A DNA stretch of 34,950 nucleotides from assembly GCA_015039315.1 (NCBI GenBank), contig WIDE01000093.1, forward strand, positions 1,709 through 36,658, written 5' to 3'. Shown piece after piece: positions 20,412 through 31,458 of this stretch. The stretch is from Clavulina sp. PMI_390. Its lineage: Eukaryota > Basidiomycota > Agaricomycetes > Cantharellales > Hydnaceae. The first letter of the stretch is position 1, and every line of letters starts with the position of its first letter. Below the pieces are notes generated by a model that ran no database searches, was not told the DNA's origin, and saw only the letters and a program-made list of their open reading frames with translations. The translations under genes and the position numbers were made by a program.

Positions 20412-23400
20412 CTAATACTCCGCGAGTCGGATTGTACGTCCTATAAGTCGTATGAGTAATCGGCATCGAGACGGGGCCATCCCAATATGTGGGGAAGGGT
20501 AGATTGTACTCACCAACTGAAACCCTCTTTCGATGGCGCTTCGTTGACTGTTTCTCCACTTCACCCTAAAAGCCCATGATGAAGGTATCAGTGGCACTCT
20601 TTTGGAAAAATCTAGGAGAGGGGGACTCACGCTATCAAAGAACGAGTACCCGTCGGTGTAAACCCCAACGTCCTCGTTCACCGGCGTCGCTACTCCGCTC
20701 GCATTTGCCCCGTCCTCGTCATCTTCCTCCACCAGGCTCATATAGCTCATTCCCCTGAGCAGTGGCGCGCCCGTACGCGAATCGATAAGGTTTCCGGTAT
20801 GGTCCATGAATGCACCGGGTCGCTCATTGGCGAGCTTGTGGATGTGCATGACAAGCTTCTGTACGTCGTGTAGGTACTGAGCGATGGTATCGAGGAGACG
20901 CCTAGTCTGGAGGTGCTTGGACGACGCGCAACTGGAGGACGAGAAGCGTCAGCATAGGAGCTCATTGAGTCATTATCGTGAAATACGAGACAACATACAT
21001 GGAGATTCCATCGTCCTTGATAATGTACCCGATCCCAAAGCCATCCTGTGCAACTGGTCCAAAACCGAACAGTCTCAACGCAGGGTTGCCGCAGTTCGAG
21101 GTCGAAAGGATACTTGTGTTGAGGACCGACCAACCAGGGTCAGTGAACAGCTCGGGGATAGACTTAACCACAGCTTGCACCGGCTCCGTTTCCGAGTCGG
21201 ATGAGGACGACGACGAGGAAGACGAGGAGGAAGAGCCAGGTTTCTGATGCAGCTCGCGCTGCAAGATGCAGTACATAGCATACAAGTGCCTGAAAGGAAT
21301 GAAAAATAAGGTCACTGTGTACCAGGGTACTATCGATCGACACTGACCTATCTTGACCCAGACCCTTGCTGCACTCCTTTGTCAGCTTCACATGGGCCTC
21401 GCACGCGGTTCGCAAAGCCTTGATCTTATCAGAGTTCGACGCGTCAGAGAAGAACGTCTAACGCGGATGATAACCGATCAGCAGCCATTCGTTAGTCTCC
21501 TACCAGTTTAGCCAGAGACACGCACCTTGACGAAAGCCGCACTCTCAGGCTGGACCGTCCTGATTGCTTCGGTTCTTCCCCTCGCGAACGCCTTGGTCAT
21601 CGCAGGTTCGTAAACGCACTCGATACGTCCATAAAGGCCATAGTAACCCGCCACATACGCCATCTGGACGAATGCATCAGGACTGAATTGGCCAAACTGG
21701 GTGATCCAGCTCTTGCCGTAGCCGGAGAACTCGAGCACTTGGATCTCGTTCTGGCAGATCAGGTCGGAAAGCCGGGATTCGGCGAACCTGATGCCGATGA
21801 GGAGAGCAGGGGTCAAGGACCACTCGAGTTTGCGCGGAACGGTGATGAGCTCTTTAGGCGGAACCGGCGCGGAGGAGGTGGGTGATTTGGCTTTCGCCTT
21901 GGCACGTGCTGCCTTCGAGTATGGGGAAGGTTTGACCTTGAAAAGAGCCGGCGCATTAGGGTTGATGGAACGTGCCATGAGGAGCAAGTTATCGGTGTAG
22001 ATGTCTGCGGCGTAGCGAAGCACGGTATGGCCATCCACACCAGTGTGCTAGGGAGGAAAAATTACGGTCAGCCTGAGTGAGGCTACACATCGAGCTATAT
22101 GGGCGAACCTCAAAGTTGATACCGGCAGCCCCGTTGCCACAGACAATGATCTGTAGCTTATCATACCACCGATTCGTGCATGTGCCAGTCTGCACGCTAC
22201 CAGTCAGAGCGTAGGTCCCACACAGGAAGTTCTCGCACAGCTCGGCAGCATTTTCTGGGCTGGCATCGTCCAAGCAAACAATGAAAAGTGCCTCGTCGAC
22301 CACCTTCAAGCAGTCCTTGTTGGTTCGATCGGACTCGAGATTACGCCTTAGGTGGGCCCAATGTTTCCGGTTCTCAGTGGTAAGCACTCCAACGGCAGAT
22401 TTCGCAACATCTGACGGTGGCGTGGTGTCGGCATCAGCAACGATGGCTTTCAGGTTGGAAAGAATTTCGCGTTCAGAAAGAAGGGGACGATTCTCTTCGT
22501 CAATAACATCGAAGTAGTCTGACAAAGATGAATGATGAGTCGAGGAAAGGTTCTAGGGTCAAGGCTCCTATACGTACAGAACTGGCCACGGCGGATGATG
22601 ACAATGTGGCGAGAATCAGCTTTAGTGTCCATTCGGCAACCATTCTATTTCAGAAGTTAGACCCGAAAGACGCCGAATGCTATTGGGCAGATCATGAAGG
22701 TACTCACGGCGGTGGGGACTCTGGAGGTCCCGAAAAGCTGTCAAATGACGTCAGCAAAACCTCCACCCCGCTCAACTTCGTTCATCCGAAGAATGAAAAC
22801 TTACCCTCGAGTACTGGTCCATGTCCAGCGGCACACCTCTCACGGAGTCCGGCTCGAGAAAGCCGTTCCGGAAATCGTGGATAAAGCCGAGTGAGCTCGT
22901 AATAAGTGAGGCTGCTCGGGGCAGCTGGGATCCCCGAGCCGGGGTGGGGTCGTCCCTAGGAAGAAAGATACGCAGCATTAAGAAGAAGGTTGTAGAATAA
23001 ATACTGAGTCGCCTGGGAGAACTTACTGCAGGACAAAGAATGGATTCAAGGCCAGAACCACCGGATCGCTATGGTTCAGATAGCTCTCATACCTACATCC
23101 TATTTGGTTAAATCGCATACAACCAGCTGTAAGGAATTTGACGTTTACCAAAACTCTTCGATATAACTGTTTAAGTGTTGAAATGGAATAGTCAGCCTCC
23201 ACCTCCACCGACTACCCTAAGACATCCGGGTGCTGTGCCGCCCCTGGACGAAGACTGACCTAGGTTTATCCTTTGCATATTCGACGAGTTTCTGGTGGAG
23301 TTTAGGCCCATCACCTTTCAAGAACGATTCTACCGCCTGCTTCGTCTCCTCATGTTCGCGGGCGTCTTGAAGCCCCTCGAGCGCGCGGAGATATCGCCGC

Positions 23401-23495
23401 ATCGTGTCCTCGAGTGGAGGGATCGGCAAACGTGGAAGGTCCTGCTGGAGGTGAGCAAGGTGCGTTCCACTCGCATAAGTCGCAGCGATGGCCAT
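20412..23495 (-). CDS. Carnitine O-acetyltransferase
   Basis: Thirteen exons, all phase-consistent, 760 residues: 23495-23260, 23166-23149, 23092-23027, 22955-22805, 22737-22708, 22644-22578, 22518-22109, 22047-21526, 21457-21348, 21289-20999, 20931-20631, 20565-20514, 20440-20412. It transfers acetyl groups between CoA and carnitine for acetyl shuttling between peroxisome, mitochondrion and cytosol. Diagnostic segments: LPRLPIPPLEDTMRRYL near the start, KPSYIEEFWYESYL, LFGTSRVPTANGCRMDT, RRGQFYYFDV, INFEHTGVDGHTVLR (catalytic His about 327), FSPDAFVQMAYVAGYYGLYG, KAFARGRTEAIR, GFGIGYIIKDDGISICASSK. The protein is longer than typical CrATs (about 600-650) because of a Lys/Ala linker (about 370-395), a poly-Ser/acidic insert (12 Ser) and a C-terminal extension. 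No clear mitochondrial presequence or PTS1 (ends AEY). Exon 2 is an 18-nt microexon. Confidence 0.95.
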
Positions 23496-24291
23496 TTGGA
23501 CGTCGATTCTTGTGGGGACCGCGGATGAAGGTTTGAGATGAGGGGAGAGAAAGGAGGCGGGGGTCAGGTGTTTGGTGGTTCACTTGTCAAAGGATCGTTG
23601 CGCTTTTATAGAAGGGCGCAGCGGGAGATGCCTAACAGTGTCTCCAAACCACTCAGTATGGTTCGCAATGAGGACTTTCGCCGTTGAGTGCCAGTGCCGC
23701 GGGCGATGGCCCCGAACTCACTCGGCATCACGACCGTCGAAATCGCGTGACTGGGGTTTGTGACAGCGAGGCTAAAAAAACGTGCAAATTGGTCCTGATG
23801 TCGGGAGGTTTCGGGATCGAAAGGTACGGTGGCGAGTGATAGATACTCCGCTTCAGGTGTACCAAAACGGTCACTGCATCGACCTTCTAAATACCTTGTA
23901 TTGTTGAGTCATGTTGGTGTTGAATGGGGCACCGTTCCGATCTCAGGCTTCGTGCGGGGTGTCAACAGTATCACATGCATCTCGGAGATATCCATTTACG
24001 ATTGCGGCTTGACGAGATCAGACCCTTTTGTGGCACACGAATCACGAGCACCTCTCTGGCCAGCGCTAATTACTAGCATCGGGGACTTGCTTAATCAGGC
24101 CGGCGGAAGGAGCTCAAGGGGTTCGTACCAGTGGATTAGGAATCTAACAAGGCACATAACGACAACTCGACTAGGGGGTACTAAAAATATGTACTTTATT
24201 TGCAGATCGTTGTCAATCAGGGGGAAATGAGGAGGCGCGAGGCCTCGGGAAGTCACCTCACAGAACCGAATTGAACTTGTACTTCTTCCTC
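23496..24291. other. Intergenic upstream of carnitine acetyltransferase
   Basis: Presumed CrAT promoter plus thaumatin-like 3' flank. A 133-codon plus-strand frame (23829-24230) has no motif and no supporting splice structure. Confidence 0.4.
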
Positions 24292-25835
24292 TCATGGGCA
24301 GAACTATTCATAACGGAAGGAGAACAGATTAGTTACGGTTATTGAGGCCACAAATATCAAGTAACCCAAAAGGAAGAAAGCGGAAGAAAGCGCTTACGGT
24401 GATGGTATAAGTGGAAGGCTGGCTGGAGCAGACCCACAGCGCTGTTGAGGACTCCTGTTATCAAGCAACATTGCATGAGTATGACAACTCCTCAAGGATG
24501 TGCTTCTCCACTTAAGGCTCAACTTACATCATAAGCATAAACGATGCTGATGAAACGAACCATTAGCAAAGAAGAAGTAGAGACTTAGTGAAGGCACTCA
24601 CGAGTTAGGGCAGTTGCCCTTGAAGAACGAGTAGTCTGGAACACCAGATGCCGGGCACTGTCAAATATGTCCCAACCAGCGTCAGAATCCGATCACGATG
24701 TGAGGACTATAGAGAATTTCGATCCTGAAGTGAAAGCTACACTCACGGTAGCTGGGGTGTTATGGCTTCCAGTGCAGCACGACGCCGAGTTTGTGGGGTT
24801 GGTATCGACGGCACAGTCAGAGTTGCATGCGATGACAGCTCCAGTGCTATCCTTTACGCCCTGAAGTTTGGACGGGCAGTTGGTGTTGAGGTTGGTGGCG
24901 CATGAAGCACCCGTGCCTACAGACGAGAACAAAAAGCTGGAGTGAGTGGCGAGATAGATATAATCGGGACCGATGGTAGGAGCTCACAGCCGTTGGAGTC
25001 GGTGATCTTGATGGGAATGTTAAACCCATCCACAATGGAAACTGAAGTGACGATCAACAATGAGTCTTGCCGATGTCAAAAAGCTTGACATACCATCCAC
25101 ATAATCAATCCCGCTGCTCCCCAGAGTGAACTCCGCAATGGTCGTCGGACCGACTGCTGTGCCGGATGTGGCGTCACAAAGGAGGCCGCCAGCGCAGCCA
25201 CCAGTCAAGCATGAGCTGGCAGAAGAGCTTGTGGAGAAATCGCAGCCTTGACGACCCCAAATCCTGCCCTATTGATAGGAGGAGGGATAAACGGTTATAA
25301 ATGAATTGCCGCAGCGACGAAGGAGAAGGAAGAATAGCATACAGCAGTCCAGTTATCTGGGACCGAGAATGATGTGGATGTTCCCGCGTTGGCTTGCCAC
25401 CTATAATGCAGACCAGGCAGATATGAGGTGAGATCAAACACGTTATTGAGTAGAGCTGCGAAACGTACCCAGTAGGCGAGCTTGGCTTAGCCGAACCAAC
25501 GGACTGATATCATCAAGTACGCCAAGATGCCGGAGGTGGGGTTGGTGGATTCACCATCATATCGGAAAATGAAATACAAGAAGCCACGTCAACGGCCGAT
25601 CTTCAGGCCACGGAAATAACGTTTAAGGATGGACTGACCGGATCTGTGAACTGGAGAATGGCGAAAATTTCGGGGAACTGTGGTCAGTGATGGTCAATGT
25701 TGAGAGCAGTGGTTCGAGACTTACGATAGCGGGCCACACAGTAAAGCTACAGTTGTTCTTGACGGTGAAGGTGCGGGTAGCTCCGACAGTAGCAGCGCCA
25801 CTGAAGGCCAATGTCAGCAGGAAGGAGGACAGCAT
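24292..25835 (-). CDS. Thaumatin-like protein, secreted (GH152/PR-5 type)
   Basis: Eleven exons, 252 residues: 25835-25725, 25650-25639, 25503-25469, 25400-25343, 25268-25094, 25041-24988, 24916-24747, 24657-24602, 24546-24528, 24454-24398, 24303-24292. Signal peptide MLSSFLLTLAFSGAATVGA. Then TFTVKNNCSFTVWPAIFTDP, NWTAGRIWGRQGCDFS, GPTTIAEFTLG and YVDVSIVDGFNIPI, so the acidic-cleft residues of the family (R, E, D, D, D) are all present, with about 16 cysteines and the TITFC ending. Thaumatin-like proteins bind or hydrolyse beta-1,3-glucan; in fungi they are secreted and thought to remodel the cell wall or act in antagonism. The start was chosen at the ATG that begins the signal peptide, not the in-frame ATG at 25985. 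Exons 2 (12 nt) and 9 (19 nt) are microexons. An alternative in-frame acceptor for exon 2 would add nine residues. Confidence 0.95.
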
Positions 25836-26663
25836 AGTGTTCGTAGTAGTAGTTGTGAAACGATGAGTGAAGTAAGGGTTTGGTAGGGTCCTGGCCAGAA
25901 ATACAGGGTTAGTTATATAGCTTTGGCTAGTATGGGGAGTCATGGGCGATATTGTCCATTTCGGAGGTACGCCGAGGGTGATCATCCATGGTCGTCCGCA
26001 AGTCCAAGGCTATATTCTGGAGAAGGCTTGGCTGCCGTATGAGCGTTGGCTTGATACATCTATGCGGCTTCGAGCACCCCGAAACCAATGAACAGTTCGC
26101 CGTTAATATGAGAAAGACGTAACAGTTAAAGTGCAGCCAGGATGGAAGCGGCGGTGGGGATAATCAATCCATTGTGCTGGTAGCAGCCACGGGAAGATCG
26201 ATGGATGGAAGCAAAAACTAAGTCTTAGGCCGAGCACCTCTTAGAGGAGCTACAGGTGGGTCTCGCGTAGACAGAGATACACGGTAGTATAGATTGTTTC
26301 CACCAGATGGAGGCTAGGTCAAGCGCCAAGATTTGACGCAGAAAAGCTGACAATTTAGCGGGCTTCACACCCCACATAACACGGGCCTATTCAATTTTAG
26401 ATCATAGAGCGGTAATTTAGGAGATCTTTTCATTTGCGACTGTCCTCCAATTGATCGATGGAGACGAAGTGGGATGGGTGTTAGGCTGGCGAACATCGTT
26501 CTGTTTAGTACTGGCCAAACAGAGCAGCCACCCTCCTGCGACCATTGCGACCTTTCTTGTTTCTTGGAGCTTGTGAGTGTTTCCTGCCTCCACAAATGCA
26601 CGATTCATTTACATTCTAGCGCGTAGGATATACAGCGAAACACGGTGTCACCCTTCTACAAGA
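25836..26663. promoter_or_regulatory. Shared divergent upstream region
   Basis: 828 bp between the start codons of the minus-strand thaumatin-like gene and the plus-strand F-box-like gene, so both promoters must lie here or overlap. The frames inside it (for example 26365-26608 minus) have no motifs. I could not pick out specific boxes with confidence. Confidence 0.5.
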
Positions 26664-28048
26664 ATGGCGAACCAAACCTACGTCGAGACCTTCCAGCGCC
26701 CTCAGGTGAGTGCTCACAGACAGGATATGATCCAGACACACAGGCTGTAACATATATTCCCCGCAGCTTCCCCCTGAAATCATCTCCCATGCGCTTTCCT
26801 TTCTCCCAAGGCAGACCCTTGCGATCACTGCTCGAGCGGGCCGCCTACTCCAAACTGAATCCGAATTTCACCTCTACAGTATCGTTACAATTGTCAGTAA
26901 CGAGCAGCTTCTTCAATATCGCTCCGCCGTCTCGAGGAACAACTCTCGTAGACTCCGTCTCCAAGAATTCCATGCCATGGGTAGATACCTATCCTCCGTC
27001 TTCCCGTTACTCCTTGGCGATCCCCGCCCACGCGCCCCATTCAAGAATCTCCACCGCTTCGTCTTCACGCCTGATGGCCCATCAATGGCACCCTACTATC
27101 CCCTCCTCTCCACATATGAGCGCGACCCATCGATCCTCGAACACATACCCAAACTTCGCGAGCTTGTGTGCGATTGCAACATTACCTCATCATTTTTCTC
27201 TTTCTTGCGCACCCAGCCATATCTGAAGTCGCTAAATGTCGTCTCCGACCACGCTTCAACCGCCTTGCTGGCGCCACGCGCCGGCGTCGGCAACGTCGTC
27301 CCTAACCTCGAGGAATTATCATGCCGGCTTGTGGATTTCCCTTCTCTTGCTACGTCTCAATCACTCAAAAGTGTAGGTATCGCTTCTGGATATATCTAAT
27401 GTGCAACTTATCTACCCTCGTCTCTGCTCCTAGGTTCAAATCATCGGCGCCATTGATCCACCTGCTCTTCGCAAGGAAATTACCCCCCGCCTCGTCTCCC
27501 TTGCGAGGACTCCTCTCAAACTCAACGTATCGCTGATATACACAAACTTCAAGATGTTCGAAAGTCTCGTTGATATGCTATGTGCGAACCGCTCCCCTCT
27601 CGCTAGCTCTTCCTCTCCCTCCCCCTCTGGTCCTCTATCGATCATCCAAGAGCTCATCATCTACGACGATATGGGCGATGTCCTATTTCCACGCGCTATA
27701 CCCTATCTTGAACGAGACCCAGATGACGCCTCTGTGCGCACCGACGAAAACCCCTTCCCAACCACATCTACTCTTACTCGCCTCTTTGCGCCCCTTGCTC
27801 GATTACCGGGGCTTAAGCGATTCGCTTACGACTTTCCTGATGCAAATGAACTGGGGGTGGAGCCGATGCAAGATATTGACTTGAATAAGGTATTCTGGTG
27901 GAAAGATGCGAAGGGTATGATGCTCGAGAAGGTCGTTGTAGGAAAGTGGGAGATGAGTTTGTCAGGTACTCATGCGTCCGGCACTACTACTGATCGAACC
28001 AAATGGGTTTTCGGGAAAATGGCGGACGGAATTGTTACTGTGATATAG
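26664..28048 (+). CDS. F-box-like protein
   Basis: Three exons: 26664-26705, 26767-27372, 27434-28048 (420 residues). The first intron is GTGAGT...CCGCAG, the second GTAGGT...CTCCTAG, both phase 0. The short first exon gives MANQTYVETFQRPQ. The second begins LPPEIISHALSFLPRQTLA, matching the F-box-like pattern LPxEIlxxIlxFLpxxxL, followed by a FHLYSIVTI-type segment (cf. lyrxvxi). Downstream are leucine-rich, irregular LRR-like stretches (HIPKLRELVC, QPYLKSLNVV, VPNLEELSC, LPGLKRFAYD). In Agaricomycetes such proteins form large families, presumed SCF ubiquitin-ligase adaptors binding Skp1. The SCF role is inferred from the motif only. This is the only plus-strand protein gene of the window. 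Confidence 0.75.
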
Positions 28049-28299
28049 TGTACATCATGCGCAATGCGATACCAAGGCGTTATTCCTAACTAGCGTCCAT
28101 GTATCAATGATACAACAATGCCACCTATATGAAGCATACTGTCCTCGAAAGATTAAAGGGCGGAGAAATAAGGGTTTCCATATTGTGACATCGAGCGAGA
28201 AGCGAGTGCTCCTAGGTCTCATGGTAGTCCTAGACTTCTTTCATGATAATGCGTGATGTATCCAGCTTTGGGACACCAGGATAGGTAGCCGTGTGTAGG
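28049..28299. other. Convergent 3' intergenic
   Basis: Short spacer between the F-box-like stop codon and the stop codon of the convergent minus-strand paralogue 1. No distinct hairpin terminator is evident. Confidence 0.5.
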
Positions 28300-31062
28300 T
28301 TAGCGAGGCCTAAAAGCTCCAAACGTGGGCATGGCCCTTCGAGTGCCGCTGTTTGCAGGCTTCTGCCCGGTGGCAGCCTGCGGAAGTTTGTTTGGAGACA
28401 GTGGGATGGTTTTCTGGCCTGGAGCGCCTTTGGAGCTACAGAGTGGCAGATATTGGACAGTTAACATTGCGTCAAAACGAGGATAGCTCGCACCAACTTA
28501 CCTCGAGCCTGGGATGTGAGCGAGAAACCGCTTCTGTATTTTGCTGCGGGCCGAAGCCCCGAGATGTTTGTGGCCGAGTGAACCACTCACTATCTCTCCA
28601 CCGTGAAACTCCGTAAGGAGTTCTTGGATAACAGAAGTGAAGAAATAACAGTTCTCCTGCAGAGTGAATATCAGCCAAGGGCACAAAGTCTAGTAGCACT
28701 CCATACTCACGCTCAACAACCGATATTCACTCGATTCTTGTTGCATTATCATCAAGAGATCCGCCAGGGTGAAGAAATACGGACGCTTCAGTGGGTAACT
28801 GAACTCTACGTGAGCGCGAAGACGGCTATCTCCGGCTAGTAGTCGATAGTCTTCATTAGTCCCCATGCGAGCCTAAAGACGTTTTGATGAGCACCATTGC
28901 TGTTACCAGCACATTTGGACTCACAGTGTCATCAGCAGGGTATCGAGTGGTAAGCCGTAGTTTTTCACGATACCCTTTAGCGGCACGATCAATCCGTATC
29001 CACACACTTGGAGATTCAGGGAGCTCTAGTGATCGAACCATAATAAACTCATGTTGTACACCAGAAGGGATCTCTCTCCGATATAGGTTGCTGATAGGCA
29101 TCCCAGCAAGCTTGGGGGTGGCGCGGATCTCTGTGCACAGCTCATCAAGAGTGTACAGCGTCACCCCCCGAGTTGAGAGGGAATCGACTAGTGCACTGCT
29201 ATGAGTAGCGACGCCGTATGTTGTATCTCCAAAGGTAGCCGCACTGCCTGAAAGAACCTCTCCAATGGCACCTAGCGGAGGTGGTTCTGAACCATGCCAG
29301 AAGTTGGATCCGGCTGCATCTTGGGAGAACAGTTTAGACTCATTTGCAGGTGGGCTGCCCAAAGTAACTGCTGCCGTTTCCGCCTTGACCACCGGAGTAT
29401 TAAATGGGATAAGGGGGGCAGGACGTCGCGATGTCAATCTTGGAAGGGGTGGGAGGGAAGAGGACGGCGGCAATGCCGGCGACGGAAGACTAGCCATTCT
29501 GGCCATCGGTGCACTCTCTTCGGTTAGAGATGTAATCTTGCGTTTTGCTTTACGGGCGGAGGGTACAGAGGGTCTCTCCGACTCTGGTTGTAAGCTGGGG
29601 AAACCGCCGGGAGGTGCTGACTTCGATGGGGCCGCACTACTGAGCTGAGTTCCCCGTCCACGCCCCCGCCCACTGTGCCTGTTCACAGCCGCCATTGCAT
29701 CCTGGTACCTTTGCCTCCCAGCAGAAGGCTGAGACTCGGGGGTTAACGATCGAGGCTCCAAAGTTTCGAGAATTGTATCAGCCCGATCTCTGACGTCTGC
29801 CCCAGGCATTTCTTGAGAAGCTTGCGGCTCGCCCACAAGAGATGTGATTGAAGACATCATGGCGACTCTTCCACCCATATCCTCTTCTCCAGCAATAGAC
29901 TCAGGCTGCGATATTGATATCAGCCAAGGCATCACAGCCAGAATGACACTATACACCCGTTATTACTTACCTCGCCATAAACATCCGGAACGATAGTAGC
30001 TCTCTTTTCTTCTTCGACGGTGGGCCACTCGAGTGGGATGGAAGGGAAGGCTCCAGGGACAGGCAGAGACATAGATGAAGGTGGCACATCATGCGATTGA
30101 AAGATAGGTCTTGGGGTTGGTGAAGGAGGAGGGAGAGTAGCGGGAGCAAAAGGGGGCGTTCCCAGCGCTGGCCCAGATGGAGGCGGCGTAACAGATAGAG
30201 GAACTTCACAATTTCTTCAGCTCCAATTCATTATCAAGTAAACGGACACCTACCCATCCCACTGACAGAATACGTCCGAGAGCCACGTCCAGATACTGCC
30301 CCATCTGCTTGAGGCCCGTATGATACAGGAGGCGGGGAGTGAGGTGGCGCCGAAACCACCATCGTTGAGGATGCTGGGCGTCTCAGCAGGCTCTATTGTA
30401 GAAGAAAAAAGCCATTAGCCTATGATGATTGCCACCGAACAAAGCTATAACCTTGTTATTGCTGTCGAATCCGACAATGTAATCATTCACGCCATACTAG
30501 AAATAAATGCTTTAGAATAGAGTGGATAATTGCCAACAAAAGACTGGACGTACCTGACAGTCTATGATCGTCTCGTCAAGTATGAGATTTATCTCCTCCA
30601 GAGTTTCTAAGATGGAGGTTTCTTGAAGAGATAACCGGACCGCATCGAGGAGGAGAACCTCTCGGATTTTCTCCACAGCCCAGGTGAACGTACTATGAAC
30701 ACCAGAATCATGAGTCATCCAGCATGGGCGAAAGAAGAAGAGAAAGGCTTTCACACGACAAGGTTAGCTAGATTCGGCACAGGAAGCTTCCGAACCACAT
30801 CATTGGCGACAGCTACAATTTGTCGCCTTATCCTTTGCAAAGGCTTATCAAATTGGTTTTTGGATGATCGCTGAAGCGGCAAGATGGTTTAAGTAGATGC
30901 CCCACTGAATTGAAAGCTGTATTTAACCCTCACCTGAATCGTCTCGGCACTACGAATGATGTCTTTCCCAAGCGAGACCAACTCAAGGGCCTGCAATGCT
31001 AAAGCGGAAGATCGAATATTGGTGAACTTCCCTCTCAGTTCATGTATATGTTTACCTGCCAT
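28300..31062 (-). CDS. HEF/NCYFF-family protein, paralogue 1
   Basis: Eleven exons, 725 residues: 31062-31056, 30998-30934, 30870-30755, 30692-30554, 30496-30452, 30392-30254, 30203-29971, 29905-28925, 28872-28711, 28656-28502, 28435-28300. The first coding exon is only 7 nt (ATGGCAG). Residues 1-124 are a helical region (ELVSLGKDIIRSAETIQ, LQRIRRQIVAVANDVV, then LETLEEINLILDETIIDCQ). About 125-490 is a disordered Pro/Ser-rich linker. The C-terminal domain begins near YTLDELCTEI and holds PSGVQHEFIMVRS (His about 533), VWIRIDRAAKGY, SRLRAHVEF, then ENCYFFTSVIQELLTEFHGG (Cys about 632) and SGSLGHKHL. It ends in a basic tail (MPTFGAFRPR). I do not recognise a named family; the order His...Asn-Cys resembles LRAT/NlpC-P60-like papain folds, as inference only. 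No signal peptide or membrane span. It is homologous exon by exon with the next two genes. Confidence 0.75.
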
Positions 31063-31458
31063 GATTGGAGTGGATTTCTTGCTGTGAGAGCTTTCGAACC
31101 CGTGATTGAGAGAGCGTAGACAAGGCAGTTGTCAGTCGAGTCGATCAGGAGCAAGGTTCGCCACAGTGAGAGCAGCACTGTCAAGTATCAGAGTGGGCTG
31201 TAAGCGGTGCTAAGTGCGAGCGTGATTATTCTGTAGCCATAGGCGATACTGAGACGGCTATATTCGATTGGAGAATAGAGGGCTCGGATCAAACAAACGA
31301 CACTCGGCAGGCATGCAAACAGGACACAACAAAGAAATATCTGACATCATGCTGCTGCAACCATGTGACAAATGCGATAAACCAGTGCTAGGTAAATATC
31401 TATTTCAGGCTCCTAGTGGCAAGAAGGGCCTTAAACGGACCCGTGACTCGACTACAGT
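31063..31458. other. Spacer between paralogues 1 and 2
   Basis: 396 bp holding the presumed promoter of paralogue 1 and the 3' flank of paralogue 2. It is almost the same length as the spacer between paralogues 2 and 3, but I see no strong sequence match between the two. Confidence 0.5.

Noticed and set aside
23829..24230. 133-codon plus-strand frame between CrAT and the thaumatin-like gene
   Set aside because: No motif or helpful splice signals; lies in the region expected to hold the CrAT promoter.
25836..25985. Upstream in-frame ATG extending the thaumatin-like protein by 50 residues
   Set aside because: It would bury the signal peptide; the start at 25835 puts MLSSFLLTLAF at the N-terminus.
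28856..29956. 366-codon frame as a stand-alone gene
   Set aside because: It is the large linker exon of paralogue 1 read through its splice sites; exons on both sides join it in phase.
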